A DNA stretch of 64,000 nt from Lachnospiraceae bacterium (GCA_017482205.1 JAFUNK010000007.1:1-64000), one strand, 5' to 3'; positions 1-8,450 are shown, numbered from the stretch's first letter. Notes: a model not told the origin generated them from the sequence alone. Translations and numbers: made by a program.

Positions 1-77
1 ATCGAAACTGCGGAATATCCCCTTTGGGAAAACAATTCTAATGAAACATCTAAAATTCTTTCTTTTGTCGAATTCAT
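1..77 (-). CDS. TetR/AcrR-family regulator, N-terminus only (runs off window)
   Basis: Only the first 25 codons lie in the window. The protein begins MNSTKERILDVSLELF and continues SQRGYSAVS, the usual first helices of the TetR/AcrR DNA-binding domain. The ATG is at 77-75, with GGAGGCG 8 to 14 bases upstream. A strong promoter with a 15-bp inverted operator pair lies directly upstream (91-137), the classic layout of a self-repressing TetR gene. Any effector or target gene is outside the window. Confidence 0.8.
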   Translation of the reverse strand, partial: MNSTKERILDVSLELFSQRGYSAVS

Positions 78-90
78 AAAACGCCTCCAC

Positions 91-129
91 CTAACAACTG
101 TTAGACATATTTTATCTAACAGTTGTTAG
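91..129. promoter_or_regulatory. Double TetR-type operator (15-bp inverted repeat)
   Basis: CTAACAACTGTTAGA (91-105) and its exact reverse complement (115-129) are separated by 9 bp. Each arm is also almost palindromic by itself (CTAAC-N4-GTTAG), so the site can be read as two adjacent operators. One occupies the -35/-10 spacer and the other covers the expected transcription start. The placement suggests tight autorepression; the binding protein is inferred from position. Confidence 0.7.
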
Positions 130-137
130 ATTGTCAA
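109..137 (-). promoter_or_regulatory. Promoter of the TetR-family gene
   Basis: On the minus strand, TTGACA (137-132) and TAAAAT (114-109) are separated by exactly 17 bp. The -35 box is a perfect consensus and the -10 box is near consensus. The spacer is filled by one arm of the inverted operator repeat, so repressor binding there would block RNA polymerase. Confidence 0.75.
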
Positions 138-180
138 TATATATAACACTATTCATCCTATCAGTGAATCCATTTATTTC

Positions 181-219
181 ATTAAAAAACCACTGTAGAT
201 TTTACTCTCTACAATGGTT
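181..219 (-). terminator. Hairpin with T-run on the minus strand
   Basis: AACCACTGTAGA (188-199) and TCTACAATGGTT (208-219) pair with one mismatch around an 8-base loop. Read on the minus strand the stem is followed by TTTTTTAAT. It would end transcripts coming from gpmI before they reach the TetR gene. Confidence 0.55.
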
Positions 220-379
220 CTTCATCTCTTCGTAAAATTCAAATTTCCATTCCTTTTATAAAACCAATTATAACACACCAAAAAAGCATCGACAACAACC
301 CCATTCCGCTACAGGGAACCGCCTGTTTATACTTGTCTGTCTTCTCCCCTCCCTATCACAGGGCATTTTGTTGTACGTT

Positions 380-575
380 TTGACCGGCGGGTATGGTGCG
401 GTCAGCTTTTATGAAAGATTTGTGAAAAAACAATTCGCCCATTTGCTGATACCTGCAATATATTCCAACTGTTCGAGCGCAGCGAGTTTTGGAATATGTT
501 GCAAAGGTATCCAAATGAGCGAATTAGCTTTTTCAAAATTGTTATTCAGCTGACCGTACCATACCCGCCGGTCAA
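380..575. repeat. Long imperfect hairpin (196 bp) downstream of gpmI
   Basis: The outer arms 380-406 and 549-575 pair over 27 bp with one G-T wobble. After an unpaired stretch, inner arms pair again: AATTCGC, CATTTG, GATACC, then 15 bp with one wobble (454-468 with 489-503). The apical loop is 469-488. Two extra A residues (504-505) lie in the 3' arm beside GGTATC. On the minus strand the loop reads AACTCGCTGCGCTC, close to a motif in the three related elements further right. There is no T-run, so it is not a normal terminator. Short open frames crossing it look like accidents of the palindrome. Confidence 0.75.
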
Positions 576-593
576 CATCGTCTCAATAAAATC

Positions 594-2135
594 CTACTTC
601 TTAATCAACAAGGACTTACCTGTCATTTCCGCAGGCTGTTCCTTACCCATAATCTCAATCATGGTAGGTACGATATCTGCCAGACATCCGCCTTCACGCA
701 GGGTGTAAGCTTCGTCATAGTTTACTAAGATGAAAGGCACCTGATTGGTGGTATGTGCGGTGAAAGGTTCGCCGGTTTCATAGTCCACTAACTGTTCTGC
801 GTTACCGTGGTCAGCACAGATAAACATGGAACCGCCGTTTTCTTTAATAGCTTCTACTGCTTTGCCTACACATTCATCTACCGCTTCCACAGCCTTAATC
901 GCTGCTTCTTCCACACCGGTATGACCAACCATGTCAGGGTTTGCAAAGTTAATGATAATAACATCATAATTACCGCTTCTGATAGCTTCGGTTAACTTGT
1001 CACATACTTCGTAAGCACTCATTTCAGGCTTTAAGTCATAAGTTGCAACCTTGGGAGAATTTACAAGGATTCTGTCCTCGCCCTTGTTGGGTTCTTCCAC
1101 GCCACCGTTGAAGAAGAAGGTTACATGTGCATACTTTTCAGTTTCTGCAATACGTGCCTGGGTCATGTCATTTGCTGCCAGCCATTCACCAAAGGTATTG
1201 GTAACTGCAATCTTGTGGAATGCAACATCTTTATTGGGGATGGTAGGATCGTAATCAGAGAAACATACGAATACGATATCCTTTCTTGCTTCTCTGTCAA
1301 AGCCCTTGAAATCATCATCACAGAATGCTCTGGTAATTTCTCTTGCACGGTCGGGACGGAAGTTAAAGAATACTACGGAATCGCCGTCTTTTACGGTTGC
1401 CATAGCTTCGCCACCCTTTAATACTACGGTAGGCTTTACAAATTCGTCGGTTACTTCATTGTTGTAAGAGTTCTGTACTGCACAACGTCCGCAGGCTGCG
1501 GTTTCGCCCACACCTTTAGTCATAGCGTCATAAGCCAGTTTTACTCTGTCGTAGTTGTTATCTCTGTCCATTGCGTAGTAACGGCCCATTACGGAAGCCA
1601 CTTCACCTACGCCGATTTTTTCCATTTCATCCATCAATGCGGATACGAAATCTTTACCGCTTGCAGGAGGGGTATCTCTACCATCTAAGAAGCAGTGTAC
1701 ATATACTTTTTCAAGACCGTTTCTCTTTGCCATCTCTAACAAACCGTAAAGATGAGTGTTGTGGCTGTGAACACCACCGTCAGATAACAGACCCATGCAG
1801 TGCAGTGCGCTGTTATTCTTCTTGCAGTTTTCCATAGCTTTCATCAGTGCGGGATTTTCAAAGAAAGTACCGTCAGAAATTTCTTTGGTGATACGGGTCA
1901 GTTCCTGATATACGATACGTCCTGCGCCCATATTTAAATGACCAACTTCGGAGTTACCCATTTGACCCTCAGGCAGACCTACTGCCATACCGCTTGCGTT
2001 ACCGCGTACAAAAGGGCACTCTGCCATCAGCTTGTCCATCACAGGTGTTTTGGCTTCTGCTACCGCATTGCCGTTCTGCTTATCATTGAGGCCGTAGCCG
2101 TCCAGTATCATAAGTACTGTGGTTTTCTTACTCAT
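594..2135 (-). CDS. gpmI: 2,3-bisphosphoglycerate-independent phosphoglycerate mutase
   Basis: Interconverts 3- and 2-phosphoglycerate in cytosolic glycolysis, using two Mn ions and a phosphoserine intermediate. The 513-residue protein has the family's usual length. It carries DGYG near the N-terminus (metal ligand Asp), GNSEVGHLNMGAG with the nucleophilic Ser, FLDGRDTPP, GRYYAMDRDNNYDR, and the C-terminal metal motif ICADHGNAE. ATG at 2135 is chosen because AAGGAAGG lies about 11 bases upstream; the frame can be extended 19 codons further but that stretch is not family-like. It stands alone: the flanks are a long hairpin downstream and a divergent CDF gene upstream. Confidence 0.97.
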   Translation of the reverse strand: MSKKTTVLMILDGYGLNDKQNGNAVAEAKTPVMDKLMAECPFVRGNASGMAVGLPEGQMGNSEVGHLNMGAGRIVYQELTRITKEISDGTFFENPALMKAMENCKKNNSALHCMGLLSDGGVHSHNTHLYGLLEMAKRNGLEKVYVHCFLDGRDTPPASGKDFVSALMDEMEKIGVGEVASVMGRYYAMDRDNNYDRVKLAYDAMTKGVGETAACGRCAVQNSYNNEVTDEFVKPTVVLKGGEAMATVKDGDSVVFFNFRPDRAREITRAFCDDDFKGFDREARKDIVFVCFSDYDPTIPNKDVAFHKIAVTNTFGEWLAANDMTQARIAETEKYAHVTFFFNGGVEEPNKGEDRILVNSPKVATYDLKPEMSAYEVCDKLTEAIRSGNYDVIIINFANPDMVGHTGVEEAAIKAVEAVDECVGKAVEAIKENGGSMFICADHGNAEQLVDYETGEPFTAHTTNQVPFILVNYDEAYTLREGGCLADIVPTMIEIMGKEQPAEMTGKSLLIKK

Positions 2136-2334
2136 TTTATTTATATCCTTCCTTTCATAAAGTCTTAATTCTTCATTTTGCCGTTTCCACAAAATTATAA
2201 CTGTAATTAACTAAACATGCAATAGCAACTTCCCACAATTTTAACGTTTAGATTTCTGTCGCAGGCATTGTATTTTTGCCAAAAAGAGAATAAAATAAAG
2301 TAATATCTCTAATTTTCATGGGGAGTACATACTT

Positions 2335-3501
2335 ATGATTACATTGTTATCGAAATTTTTTATCAAAAATTATACTGACACTTCATCACCGGCAGTCAGA
2401 CAATCCTACGGTCTCTTAAGCGGTACAGTAGGTATTCTTTTTAATGTCTTGCTTTTTATCGGTAAATTTCTTGCCGGTGCATTGAGTCATTCTATTGCCA
2501 TTACCGCAGATGCTTTTAACAATTTATCCGATGCGGCTTCTTCAGTCATTACACTGATTGGTTTTAAAATAGCAGGTCAGAAGCCCGATAAAGACCATCC
2601 CTTCGGGCATGGACGTATTGAGTATTTGTCCGGTCTTGCAGTTTCTGCTGCTATTTTGTTTATGGCATTTGAATTGATAAAATCTTCTATTTCCAAGCTG
2701 CTAAAGCCGGAAGATACCGTTTGTACAATAACAGTTGTTGTTATTCTTATTTGTTCAATCGTGATTAAACTTTATATGTTCTTATATAACCGTTCCATCA
2801 GTAAAAAGATTCAAAGCGAAGCCATTCGAGCCACTGCACTTGACAGTTTAAGCGATACGCTTGCCACTTCCGTCGTCCTTATTTCTACACTGGTTGCTCA
2901 TTATACGACTTTGCATCTGGACGGTATTTGCGGCATTCTGGTTGGTTTATTTATTTTCTACAGTGGCATTATGTCCGCAAAGGATACATTAAATCCTCTT
3001 TTAGGGCAGGCCCCGGACCCGGAATTTGTAAAAGAAATCGAGTCACTTGTATTATCCTATGAAGGGGTACTCGGTATTCACGATTTAATTGTACACAACT
3101 ATGGTCCCGGGAGACTTATGATTTCACTTCACGCAGAAGTTCCTGCCGACGGTGATATATTAGAGTTACATGATATGGTGGATAATATCGAGCGGACACT
3201 TCAAGACAAATTAAGATGCAATGCGGTTATCCATATGGACCCTGTCTGTACCAACGACCCCGTAGTCAATAGCTTAAAAGCAGAAGTTGCTTCTTATCTG
3301 TTGTCCCTTGACGAGTCACTTTCCATACACGATTTCCGTATTGTAAAAGGACCCACTCACACCAATATTATTTTTGATATTCTACTGCCCTACAAATTCA
3401 AATTAAGTGATGAGGAAGTCCGCCAACTGGTTTCCGACCATATAAAATCTCTGGACGAAAATTATTTTGCCGTCATCAACATTGACAATAAATTTGCCTA
3501 A
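2335..3501 (+). CDS. Cation diffusion facilitator (CDF) metal transporter
   Basis: A 388-residue inner-membrane proton/metal antiporter that exports divalent metals such as Zn, Fe or Mn. The N-terminal half has the expected membrane segments. The family's paired His/Asp sites are visible as ITADAFNNLSDAAS in TM2 and ALDSLSDTLATS in TM5, and HPFGHGRIEY lies between TM2 and TM3. The C-terminal cytoplasmic domain, which dimerises and senses metal, starts near residue 225 and looks duplicated or extended: IHDLIVHNYGPGR and a second IHDFRIVKGPTHT block. ATG at 2335 is preceded by GGGGAG. The metal cannot be told from the sequence. Confidence 0.92.
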   Translation: MITLLSKFFIKNYTDTSSPAVRQSYGLLSGTVGILFNVLLFIGKFLAGALSHSIAITADAFNNLSDAASSVITLIGFKIAGQKPDKDHPFGHGRIEYLSGLAVSAAILFMAFELIKSSISKLLKPEDTVCTITVVVILICSIVIKLYMFLYNRSISKKIQSEAIRATALDSLSDTLATSVVLISTLVAHYTTLHLDGICGILVGLFIFYSGIMSAKDTLNPLLGQAPDPEFVKEIESLVLSYEGVLGIHDLIVHNYGPGRLMISLHAEVPADGDILELHDMVDNIERTLQDKLRCNAVIHMDPVCTNDPVVNSLKAEVASYLLSLDESLSIHDFRIVKGPTHTNIIFDILLPYKFKLSDEEVRQLVSDHIKSLDENYFAVINIDNKFA

Positions 3502-3576
3502 ATACATATGATGTATTTATTAACCATTACACTCATTTCATAACATGTGCTACTTTTTATTTCTTCATTTCAGGGA

Positions 3577-3617
3577 TTGACAACTGGTAAAATGTGGCGT
3601 ATGTTAAAAAGCAGTTG
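3577..3617 (+). promoter_or_regulatory. Promoter of the ABC exporter leader, with overlapping inverted repeat
   Basis: TTGACA (3577-3582), a 17-bp spacer and TATGTT (3600-3605). CAACTG (3581-3586) and CAGTTG (3612-3617) form an inverted repeat that spans the promoter and could bind a repressor. The predicted start of transcription lies about 50 bases before the leader ORF. Confidence 0.65.
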
Positions 3618-3663
3618 ATACAATTCACAAACAAATCAAATTTGAGAAAAGGAGGTAAATGAC

Positions 3664-3768
3664 ATGAATAACAGAGAATTAAAAATCAACATCACAAATA
3701 CTTTACAAACAACATATTCGTTATTTTATGCAGTTACCTCAAAAGGACATAACACTGTGTTTTATTGA
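3664..3768 (+). CDS. 34-residue leader peptide upstream of the ABC exporter
   Basis: A short ORF (MNNRELKINI ... NTVFY) with AAAGGAGGT 8 bases before its ATG, one of the best ribosome sites in the window. It lies between a promoter and an intrinsic terminator that precede the exporter genes. The composition is polar with no membrane segment and no run of one amino acid. Its position matches the role of BmrB in Bacillus subtilis, a leader peptide whose stalled translation by ribosome-targeting drugs frees the downstream exporter genes from termination. No sequence likeness to BmrB is claimed. Confidence 0.6.
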   Translation: MNNRELKINITNTLQTTYSLFYAVTSKGHNTVFY

Positions 3769-3848
3769 TTACCGCTTTTGCGACATCCTGTAAAGTTTTC
3801 CTAATCGGTCAGCTTTGCACTGTCAAAGAACTTAATCAAAATCACCAT

Positions 3849-3878
3849 GGTCTGCGGTTTCTGCCGCAGGCCTTTTTT
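3849..3878 (+). terminator. Intrinsic terminator / attenuator before the ABC exporter
   Basis: GGTCTGCGG (3849-3857), loop TTTCTG, CCGCAGGCC (3864-3872, one G-U pair), then six T (3873-3878). It lies 80 bases after the leader ORF stop and 100 bases before the first exporter ATG, inside the same transcription unit, so it must be conditional. ACCGC at 3771-3775, just past the leader stop, is complementary to GCGGT (3854-3858) of the 5' arm and could seed a competing antiterminator; that pairing is only five bases and is speculative. Confidence 0.75.
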
Positions 3879-3978
3879 GTTTCATAGCCCTTTCGTATTT
3901 CCTATGAAGAAAAATCCATGTAGCAGACTGTTTACTATGAAATAATATGCCCTTTTGAGGCTTGGAGGATTTACAACA

Positions 3979-5724
3979 ATGTTAAAACTATCAACACATA
4001 TCAAACGACATCTGCCGGCGTACTTATTGGCAATTTTCAGTCTGGTAACCTGTACGTCACTGGATATGCTTTCACCATTGCTTACCAAACAGATTATTGA
4101 CGACGTTATCGGCAACGGCAATATAGATGCCCTGACCGGTATCCTGTTAGGCATTCTAGCAATCGGTGTGGGACGTTTCATTTTCGGTTACATCAAAGAA
4201 TATACCTTTGACGTTACAGGGGCAAAAATTGCTGCTTCCATGCGAAAAGATATTTTTAAGCATATACAGGGACTTTCCGCAGACTTTTTTGACAAAACCG
4301 GAACCGGTGAACTGATGTCCCGTATCAAGGACGATGTGGACCGCATCTGGGACGGCATGGGCTATGTGGGCATGCTGATTATTGAAGTAGTCGTGCATGT
4401 TTCCATTATTCTATTCTGTATGTTTACATCCAACTGGAAGCTGGCTCTTATTCCCACTGCCTGCATGCTATTTTGTGCCATACTGGCAATTTATCTGGAG
4501 CGTAAGCTGGATAAGGTTTATGACGCCATCAGTGAGGAAAATGCCAAGTTAAATACGGTTGCGGAAGAAAACTTAACCGGCGTGCGTACCGTTAAGGCTT
4601 TTGCCCGCGAAAAATTTGAAATCGGCAAATTCCTTTCACATAACAAGCGTTATTATGACCTAAATATGCAGCAGTCCAAGATTTTTGTAAAATATCACCC
4701 GTATTTTTCCCTGATTAGCAAGATATTACCTCTACTTGTTTTACTGGCAGGCGGTTATATCTATATCAGCGGCGGTGGGGAAAACGGTGCCTTTACTTTA
4801 GGTGATTTGGGTGCTTTCGTACAGTATTCTACCAATATTGTATGGCCTATGGAAATGTTAGGCTGGCTTACCAACAGTTTTTCCGCTGCCATTGCTTCCG
4901 GCAAAAAGATAAAAAAACTCTATGCTCAGACTGCCTCCATTCAGGAATGTGAAAATCCGGTTATCCTTCCTAACGTAACCGGTAAATTCTCTTTTGAAAA
5001 CGTAAGCTTCAAAAAGGAGGACAAAACCATTCTTTCGGATATCAGCTTTACCGTAGAGGCAGGCAATACCTTAGGTATTATGGGGGCTACCGGCTCCGGT
5101 AAAAGTACCCTGTTGCATTTGCTGCAACGACTTTACGATTGTACGGAGGGCTGTATCAAACTGGATGATGTAGATATCCGTTCCCTTAGTTTAAAACAGC
5201 TTAGAGAAAACATATCACCTGTTATGCAAGATGTTTTTCTTTTTTCGGATACCATTGATGAAAATATCCGTCTGGGAAAAAAGCAGCTAATCAGTAGAAA
5301 AACAGTTAAGCACTCTGCCGCCTCTGCTTCCGCCAGCAGTTTTATTGAACGTCTGGATAAAGGCTACGATACCGTCATCGGAGAAAGAGGTGTCGGTCTT
5401 TCAGGTGGACAGAAACAGCGTATCAGCATTGCTCGTGCTCTTTCCAAAAAAGCACCCATACTGGTGCTTGACGACTCCACTTCCGCACTTGACATGGAGA
5501 CGGAACATGAAATTTTTAAAACCTTAAAAGAACTGGAAAACACAACGAAAATTGTAATCGCGCACCGTATCAGCGCTGTCCGGGGTGCCAATGAAATCAT
5601 CTTCCTTGAAGATGGTCACATTGCAGAACGCGGTACTCACGACGAACTGCTAGCCAAAAAGGGGCTTTATTATGAAACCTACATGGCACAATACGGTGAA
5701 TTTCTCTCAGAAAAGGAGGTGTAA
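3979..5724 (+). CDS. ABC exporter half-transporter, degenerate-site subunit (BmrC/LmrC-type)
   Basis: A 581-residue membrane-fused ABC half-transporter: six-helix type-IV exporter domain to about residue 300, then an ATPase domain. Walker A is GATGSGKST and the signature LSGGQKQR is intact. At the catalytic-glutamate position after Walker B it has Asp (LVLDDSTSALD, Asp499), the hallmark of the non-catalytic half in heterodimeric exporters such as BmrCD, LmrCD and TM287/288. The start at 3979 is supported by GGAGG 10 bases upstream; a TTG at 3955 is in frame but poorly placed. The partner gene follows after 3 bp, with its ribosome site inside this gene's last codons. Likely exports drugs or other amphipathic compounds. 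Confidence 0.92.
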   Translation: MLKLSTHIKRHLPAYLLAIFSLVTCTSLDMLSPLLTKQIIDDVIGNGNIDALTGILLGILAIGVGRFIFGYIKEYTFDVTGAKIAASMRKDIFKHIQGLSADFFDKTGTGELMSRIKDDVDRIWDGMGYVGMLIIEVVVHVSIILFCMFTSNWKLALIPTACMLFCAILAIYLERKLDKVYDAISEENAKLNTVAEENLTGVRTVKAFAREKFEIGKFLSHNKRYYDLNMQQSKIFVKYHPYFSLISKILPLLVLLAGGYIYISGGGENGAFTLGDLGAFVQYSTNIVWPMEMLGWLTNSFSAAIASGKKIKKLYAQTASIQECENPVILPNVTGKFSFENVSFKKEDKTILSDISFTVEAGNTLGIMGATGSGKSTLLHLLQRLYDCTEGCIKLDDVDIRSLSLKQLRENISPVMQDVFLFSDTIDENIRLGKKQLISRKTVKHSAASASASSFIERLDKGYDTVIGERGVGLSGGQKQRISIARALSKKAPILVLDDSTSALDMETEHEIFKTLKELENTTKIVIAHRISAVRGANEIIFLEDGHIAERGTHDELLAKKGLYYETYMAQYGEFLSEKEV

Positions 5725-5727
5725 TCC

Positions 5728-7506
5728 ATGGCAATAAATTCTTTCAAAGACGATGAACAGTCGGTAGAAACCGGGAAAGTAAAAACTCTCCTCAGGCTTT
5801 TCTCCTATCTGCTCTCTTATAAAAAAGAAGTCATCGGTGTACTTTTTATTATGGCTTACTGTGTATTGGTTTCCTTACTGAATCCACTGTTTATAGAGGC
5901 TGCCATCGACGACTATATCGGTGTCGGCAACTACAAGGGACTTATATATCTGATTGCCTTCGCCATTATTTTAAATATTATTATGATTCTGCTTGTGAAG
6001 TTGCGTATGTACATTATGGCTAAGGTCTGCAACAGCGTCCTTTTAACCATCCGTCAGGAACTGTATACGCATATTCAGACTCTGGACTTCCACTTTTTTG
6101 ACAGCCGTCCCACAGGAAAAATTCTCTCCCGTATTATCGGAGACATCAATTCCTTAAAGGACGTGTTAAACAACAGTGTTACCACTCTGATTCCGGACTT
6201 TATTACCATTTGTGCCGTAGTTGTGATTATGGTTGCAAAAAGTCCCTTACTGGCGTTAGCAAGCCTTTCCACCCTGCCGGTACTGATTATAGGACTGGCA
6301 TGTATCCAGATATTTTCCCACAAGCGTTGGCAGCTTTTCAGAAAAAAGGCCTCCAATTTAAACGCTTTTATCCATGAAGACATCTCCGGTATACGGGTTA
6401 TCCAAAGTTTTGCCGCTGAAGAAGAAACCAAGGAAACCTTTCACGAACTGGTAAAGGAACATTTCACAGCCTTCCGTAAGGCTGTACGGTTAAATGATGC
6501 ATTTGGTCCCATTATTGATATTTGCTGGGGTGTAGGTACTATTGCTCTCTTTTATGTAGGTATCATGGTTTTGGGCATTGACAGCATCTCCGCAGGACTT
6601 TTGATTTCCTTCGGCTACTTTATCAATATGTTCTGGAGCCCTATTGCCAACTTAAGCAGTTTTTATAATCAGCTCATTACCAATGTAGCTGCCGCGGAAC
6701 GTATTTTTGAAGTGCTGGATACGGATTCTGCCATTGTAGATAAAGAAGACGCTACTGAACTTTCTGATATTACGGGTGAAGTGACCTTTAAAGATGTTAC
6801 CTTTGCCTACTCCGATGCACCGGACATCAAGGTATTGGAGAAAGTAAACTTTACCATTAAGCCCGGTGAAACCATTGCGTTGGTAGGACCTACCGGTGCA
6901 GGTAAAACTACCATTGTCAATCTTATCAGCCGCTTCTACGATGCTACTGACGGTCAGGTGTTGGTTGACGGCACAGACGTAAAAGATGTAACTTTAGAAA
7001 GTCTCAGAAGCCGCATGGGAATTATGACGCAGGATAACTTCTTATTCTCCGGCACAATTAAAGATAACATCCGTTACGGAAAATTAGATGCTACTGATGA
7101 AGAGATTATTGCCGCTGCCAAGGCGGTCGGTGCACACGATTTTATCAGCAAACTGGAAAAAGGCTATGATACCGTTCTCTCCGAACGTGGAGGCGGACTC
7201 TCCATCGGTCAGAAGCAGTTACTGGCTTTTGCCCGTACCTTTGTATCCATGCCACGTATCCTGATACTGGACGAAGCAACCTCCAGCATCGATACAAAAA
7301 CCGAACTGCTGGTACAAAAAGGTATTGAGACTCTTCTCGCAGGACGTACCTCCTTTGTCATTGCCCACCGCCTTTCTACCATCCAGAAAGCAGACCGGAT
7401 TTTTGTTATTGACAAGGGTGGCATTTTAGAACAAGGTACAGCCGCCGAACTGATTGCCAAAAAAGGGGCTTACTATGATTTGTATATGGCGCAGTTTGCG
7501 GTGTAA
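5728..7506 (+). CDS. ABC exporter half-transporter, catalytic partner (BmrD/LmrD-type)
   Basis: A 592-residue half-transporter forming a heterodimer with the preceding product. After the membrane domain, the ATPase has Walker A GPTGAGKTT, Q-loop MTQDNFLFSG, Walker B ILILDEATSSID with catalytic Glu516, and switch His in VIAHRLST. Its signature motif is altered to LSIGQ (Ile493 for the first Gly). That change and Asp499 of the partner fall in the same composite ATP site, so one site should hydrolyse ATP and the other mainly bind it. AAGGAGGTG precedes the ATG at 5728. The two genes are translationally coupled and share the leader-attenuator control. Confidence 0.93.
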   Translation: MAINSFKDDEQSVETGKVKTLLRLFSYLLSYKKEVIGVLFIMAYCVLVSLLNPLFIEAAIDDYIGVGNYKGLIYLIAFAIILNIIMILLVKLRMYIMAKVCNSVLLTIRQELYTHIQTLDFHFFDSRPTGKILSRIIGDINSLKDVLNNSVTTLIPDFITICAVVVIMVAKSPLLALASLSTLPVLIIGLACIQIFSHKRWQLFRKKASNLNAFIHEDISGIRVIQSFAAEEETKETFHELVKEHFTAFRKAVRLNDAFGPIIDICWGVGTIALFYVGIMVLGIDSISAGLLISFGYFINMFWSPIANLSSFYNQLITNVAAAERIFEVLDTDSAIVDKEDATELSDITGEVTFKDVTFAYSDAPDIKVLEKVNFTIKPGETIALVGPTGAGKTTIVNLISRFYDATDGQVLVDGTDVKDVTLESLRSRMGIMTQDNFLFSGTIKDNIRYGKLDATDEEIIAAAKAVGAHDFISKLEKGYDTVLSERGGGLSIGQKQLLAFARTFVSMPRILILDEATSSIDTKTELLVQKGIETLLAGRTSFVIAHRLSTIQKADRIFVIDKGGILEQGTAAELIAKKGAYYDLYMAQFAV

Positions 7507-7560
7507 TCCCTTTCTTAGGAACATATAAACATTGAATACTATCTTTAAAAGGAACCAAAT

Positions 7561-8082
7561 ATGATTACCCATATCACTGACTCAAAACAAAAGGCGGCTA
7601 TTGCCGCCTCTATCCTCCATGCTCTGCCGGAGTGGTTCGGCATTCCGGAGAGCACAGAGAATTATATCTCAGAAAGTAAAGATTTACCTTTTTTTTCCTG
7701 TATGGCACCAAAGGAAAATACCGCAAATAACCGCACATCAAATGAGGAAACCACTGCCGATGACTCGGATAAAGATACCCCTATCGGCTTTATGACCCTA
7801 AAGGAAACTTCTCCGCACACTGCCGAAATCCATGTCTGCGGCGTTTTGAAGGAATATCATCGAACCGGTATCGGTACTGCTCTCTTTCATAAAGCGGAAA
7901 CCTATGCCAAAGAGCATGGCTATTACTTTCTTCAAGTCAAAACAGTTAAAAAAGGGTATTATAGAGAATACGATATTACCAACGCTTTTTACGAGCGAAT
8001 GGGTTTCAAAGAACTGGAATGTTTTCCTACTTTGTGGGATGAAGCCAATCCATGCCAGATTTATGTAAAAAGCCTGACATAA
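7561..8082 (+). CDS. GNAT-family N-acetyltransferase
   Basis: A 173-residue acetyltransferase fold. The acetyl-CoA site is visible as EYHRTGIGTALFHKAETYA (an R/Q-x-x-G-x-G/A motif) with the C-terminal ITNAFYERMGFKELE typical of the family. Residues about 55-75 are an unusual polar insert (ENTANNRTSNEETTADDSDK) in the loop before strand GFMTLKE. AAAGGA lies 7 bases before the ATG. It follows the exporter genes by 54 bp in the same direction and could be cotranscribed, which would fit a drug- or toxin-modifying role, but the substrate is unknown. Confidence 0.85.
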   Translation: MITHITDSKQKAAIAASILHALPEWFGIPESTENYISESKDLPFFSCMAPKENTANNRTSNEETTADDSDKDTPIGFMTLKETSPHTAEIHVCGVLKEYHRTGIGTALFHKAETYAKEHGYYFLQVKTVKKGYYREYDITNAFYERMGFKELECFPTLWDEANPCQIYVKSLT

Positions 8083-8135
8083 TGTCTATTTTACGACCTC
8101 TTCTTCATCCTACAAAATCATTTCAAAAACTCATT

Positions 8136-8290
8136 TGGGTATATACAAAAAATTTGTGTCTATATACCCACAAAATCGTGTTTTTGTGGGTATTGTCAGA
8201 AGATTTTTTCTATATACCCAAAAGCTCCGCAAAATCCTGTTATTCAAGACATTTTTGGGTACTAACACTGATTTTTTTAATATATACCCA
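8136..8290. repeat. Three tandem TGGGTA / TATATACCCA stem-loops
   Basis: TATATACCCA occurs at 8161-8170, 8211-8220 and 8281-8290. Each is preceded 15 to 20 bases upstream by its complement, full or shortened: TGGGTATATA 8136-8145, TGGGTAT 8187-8193, TGGGTA 8256-8261. Three AT-rich hairpins in a row result. Open frames on both strands run through them but have no ribosome site and repeat the same few residues, so I treat the region as non-coding. Confidence 0.65.
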
Positions 8291-8325
8291 AAAGTGGTCT
8301 CCAAATTTTTACACATATCGTTAAA

Positions 8326-8450
8326 GCATAAATATTGCACTAGCCTTGGAGCGTAAATATCACACTATCCTTGGAGCATAAATATCGAACTATCTTTAGA
8401 GTATAAATATCATGCTCCCCTTGGAATATAAATAGCAAGCCCGCTTGACT
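8326..8450. repeat. Five tandem copies of a 25-bp repeat
   Basis: Units start at 8326, 8351, 8376, 8401 and 8426 with an exact 25-bp period. The approximate consensus is GCATAAATATCACACT followed by ATCCTTGGA. Units 1-4 are well conserved and unit 5 has drifted. The array ends about 85 bp before thiN and has no open frame of note. The gap 8083-8536 otherwise holds only the stem-loops just before it. Confidence 0.8.

Noticed and set aside
8131..8356. Overlapping open frames on both strands through the TATATACCCA stem-loops
   Set aside because: No ribosome site, repeated aromatic residues that follow the palindromes, and frames on both strands. Explained by the repeats.
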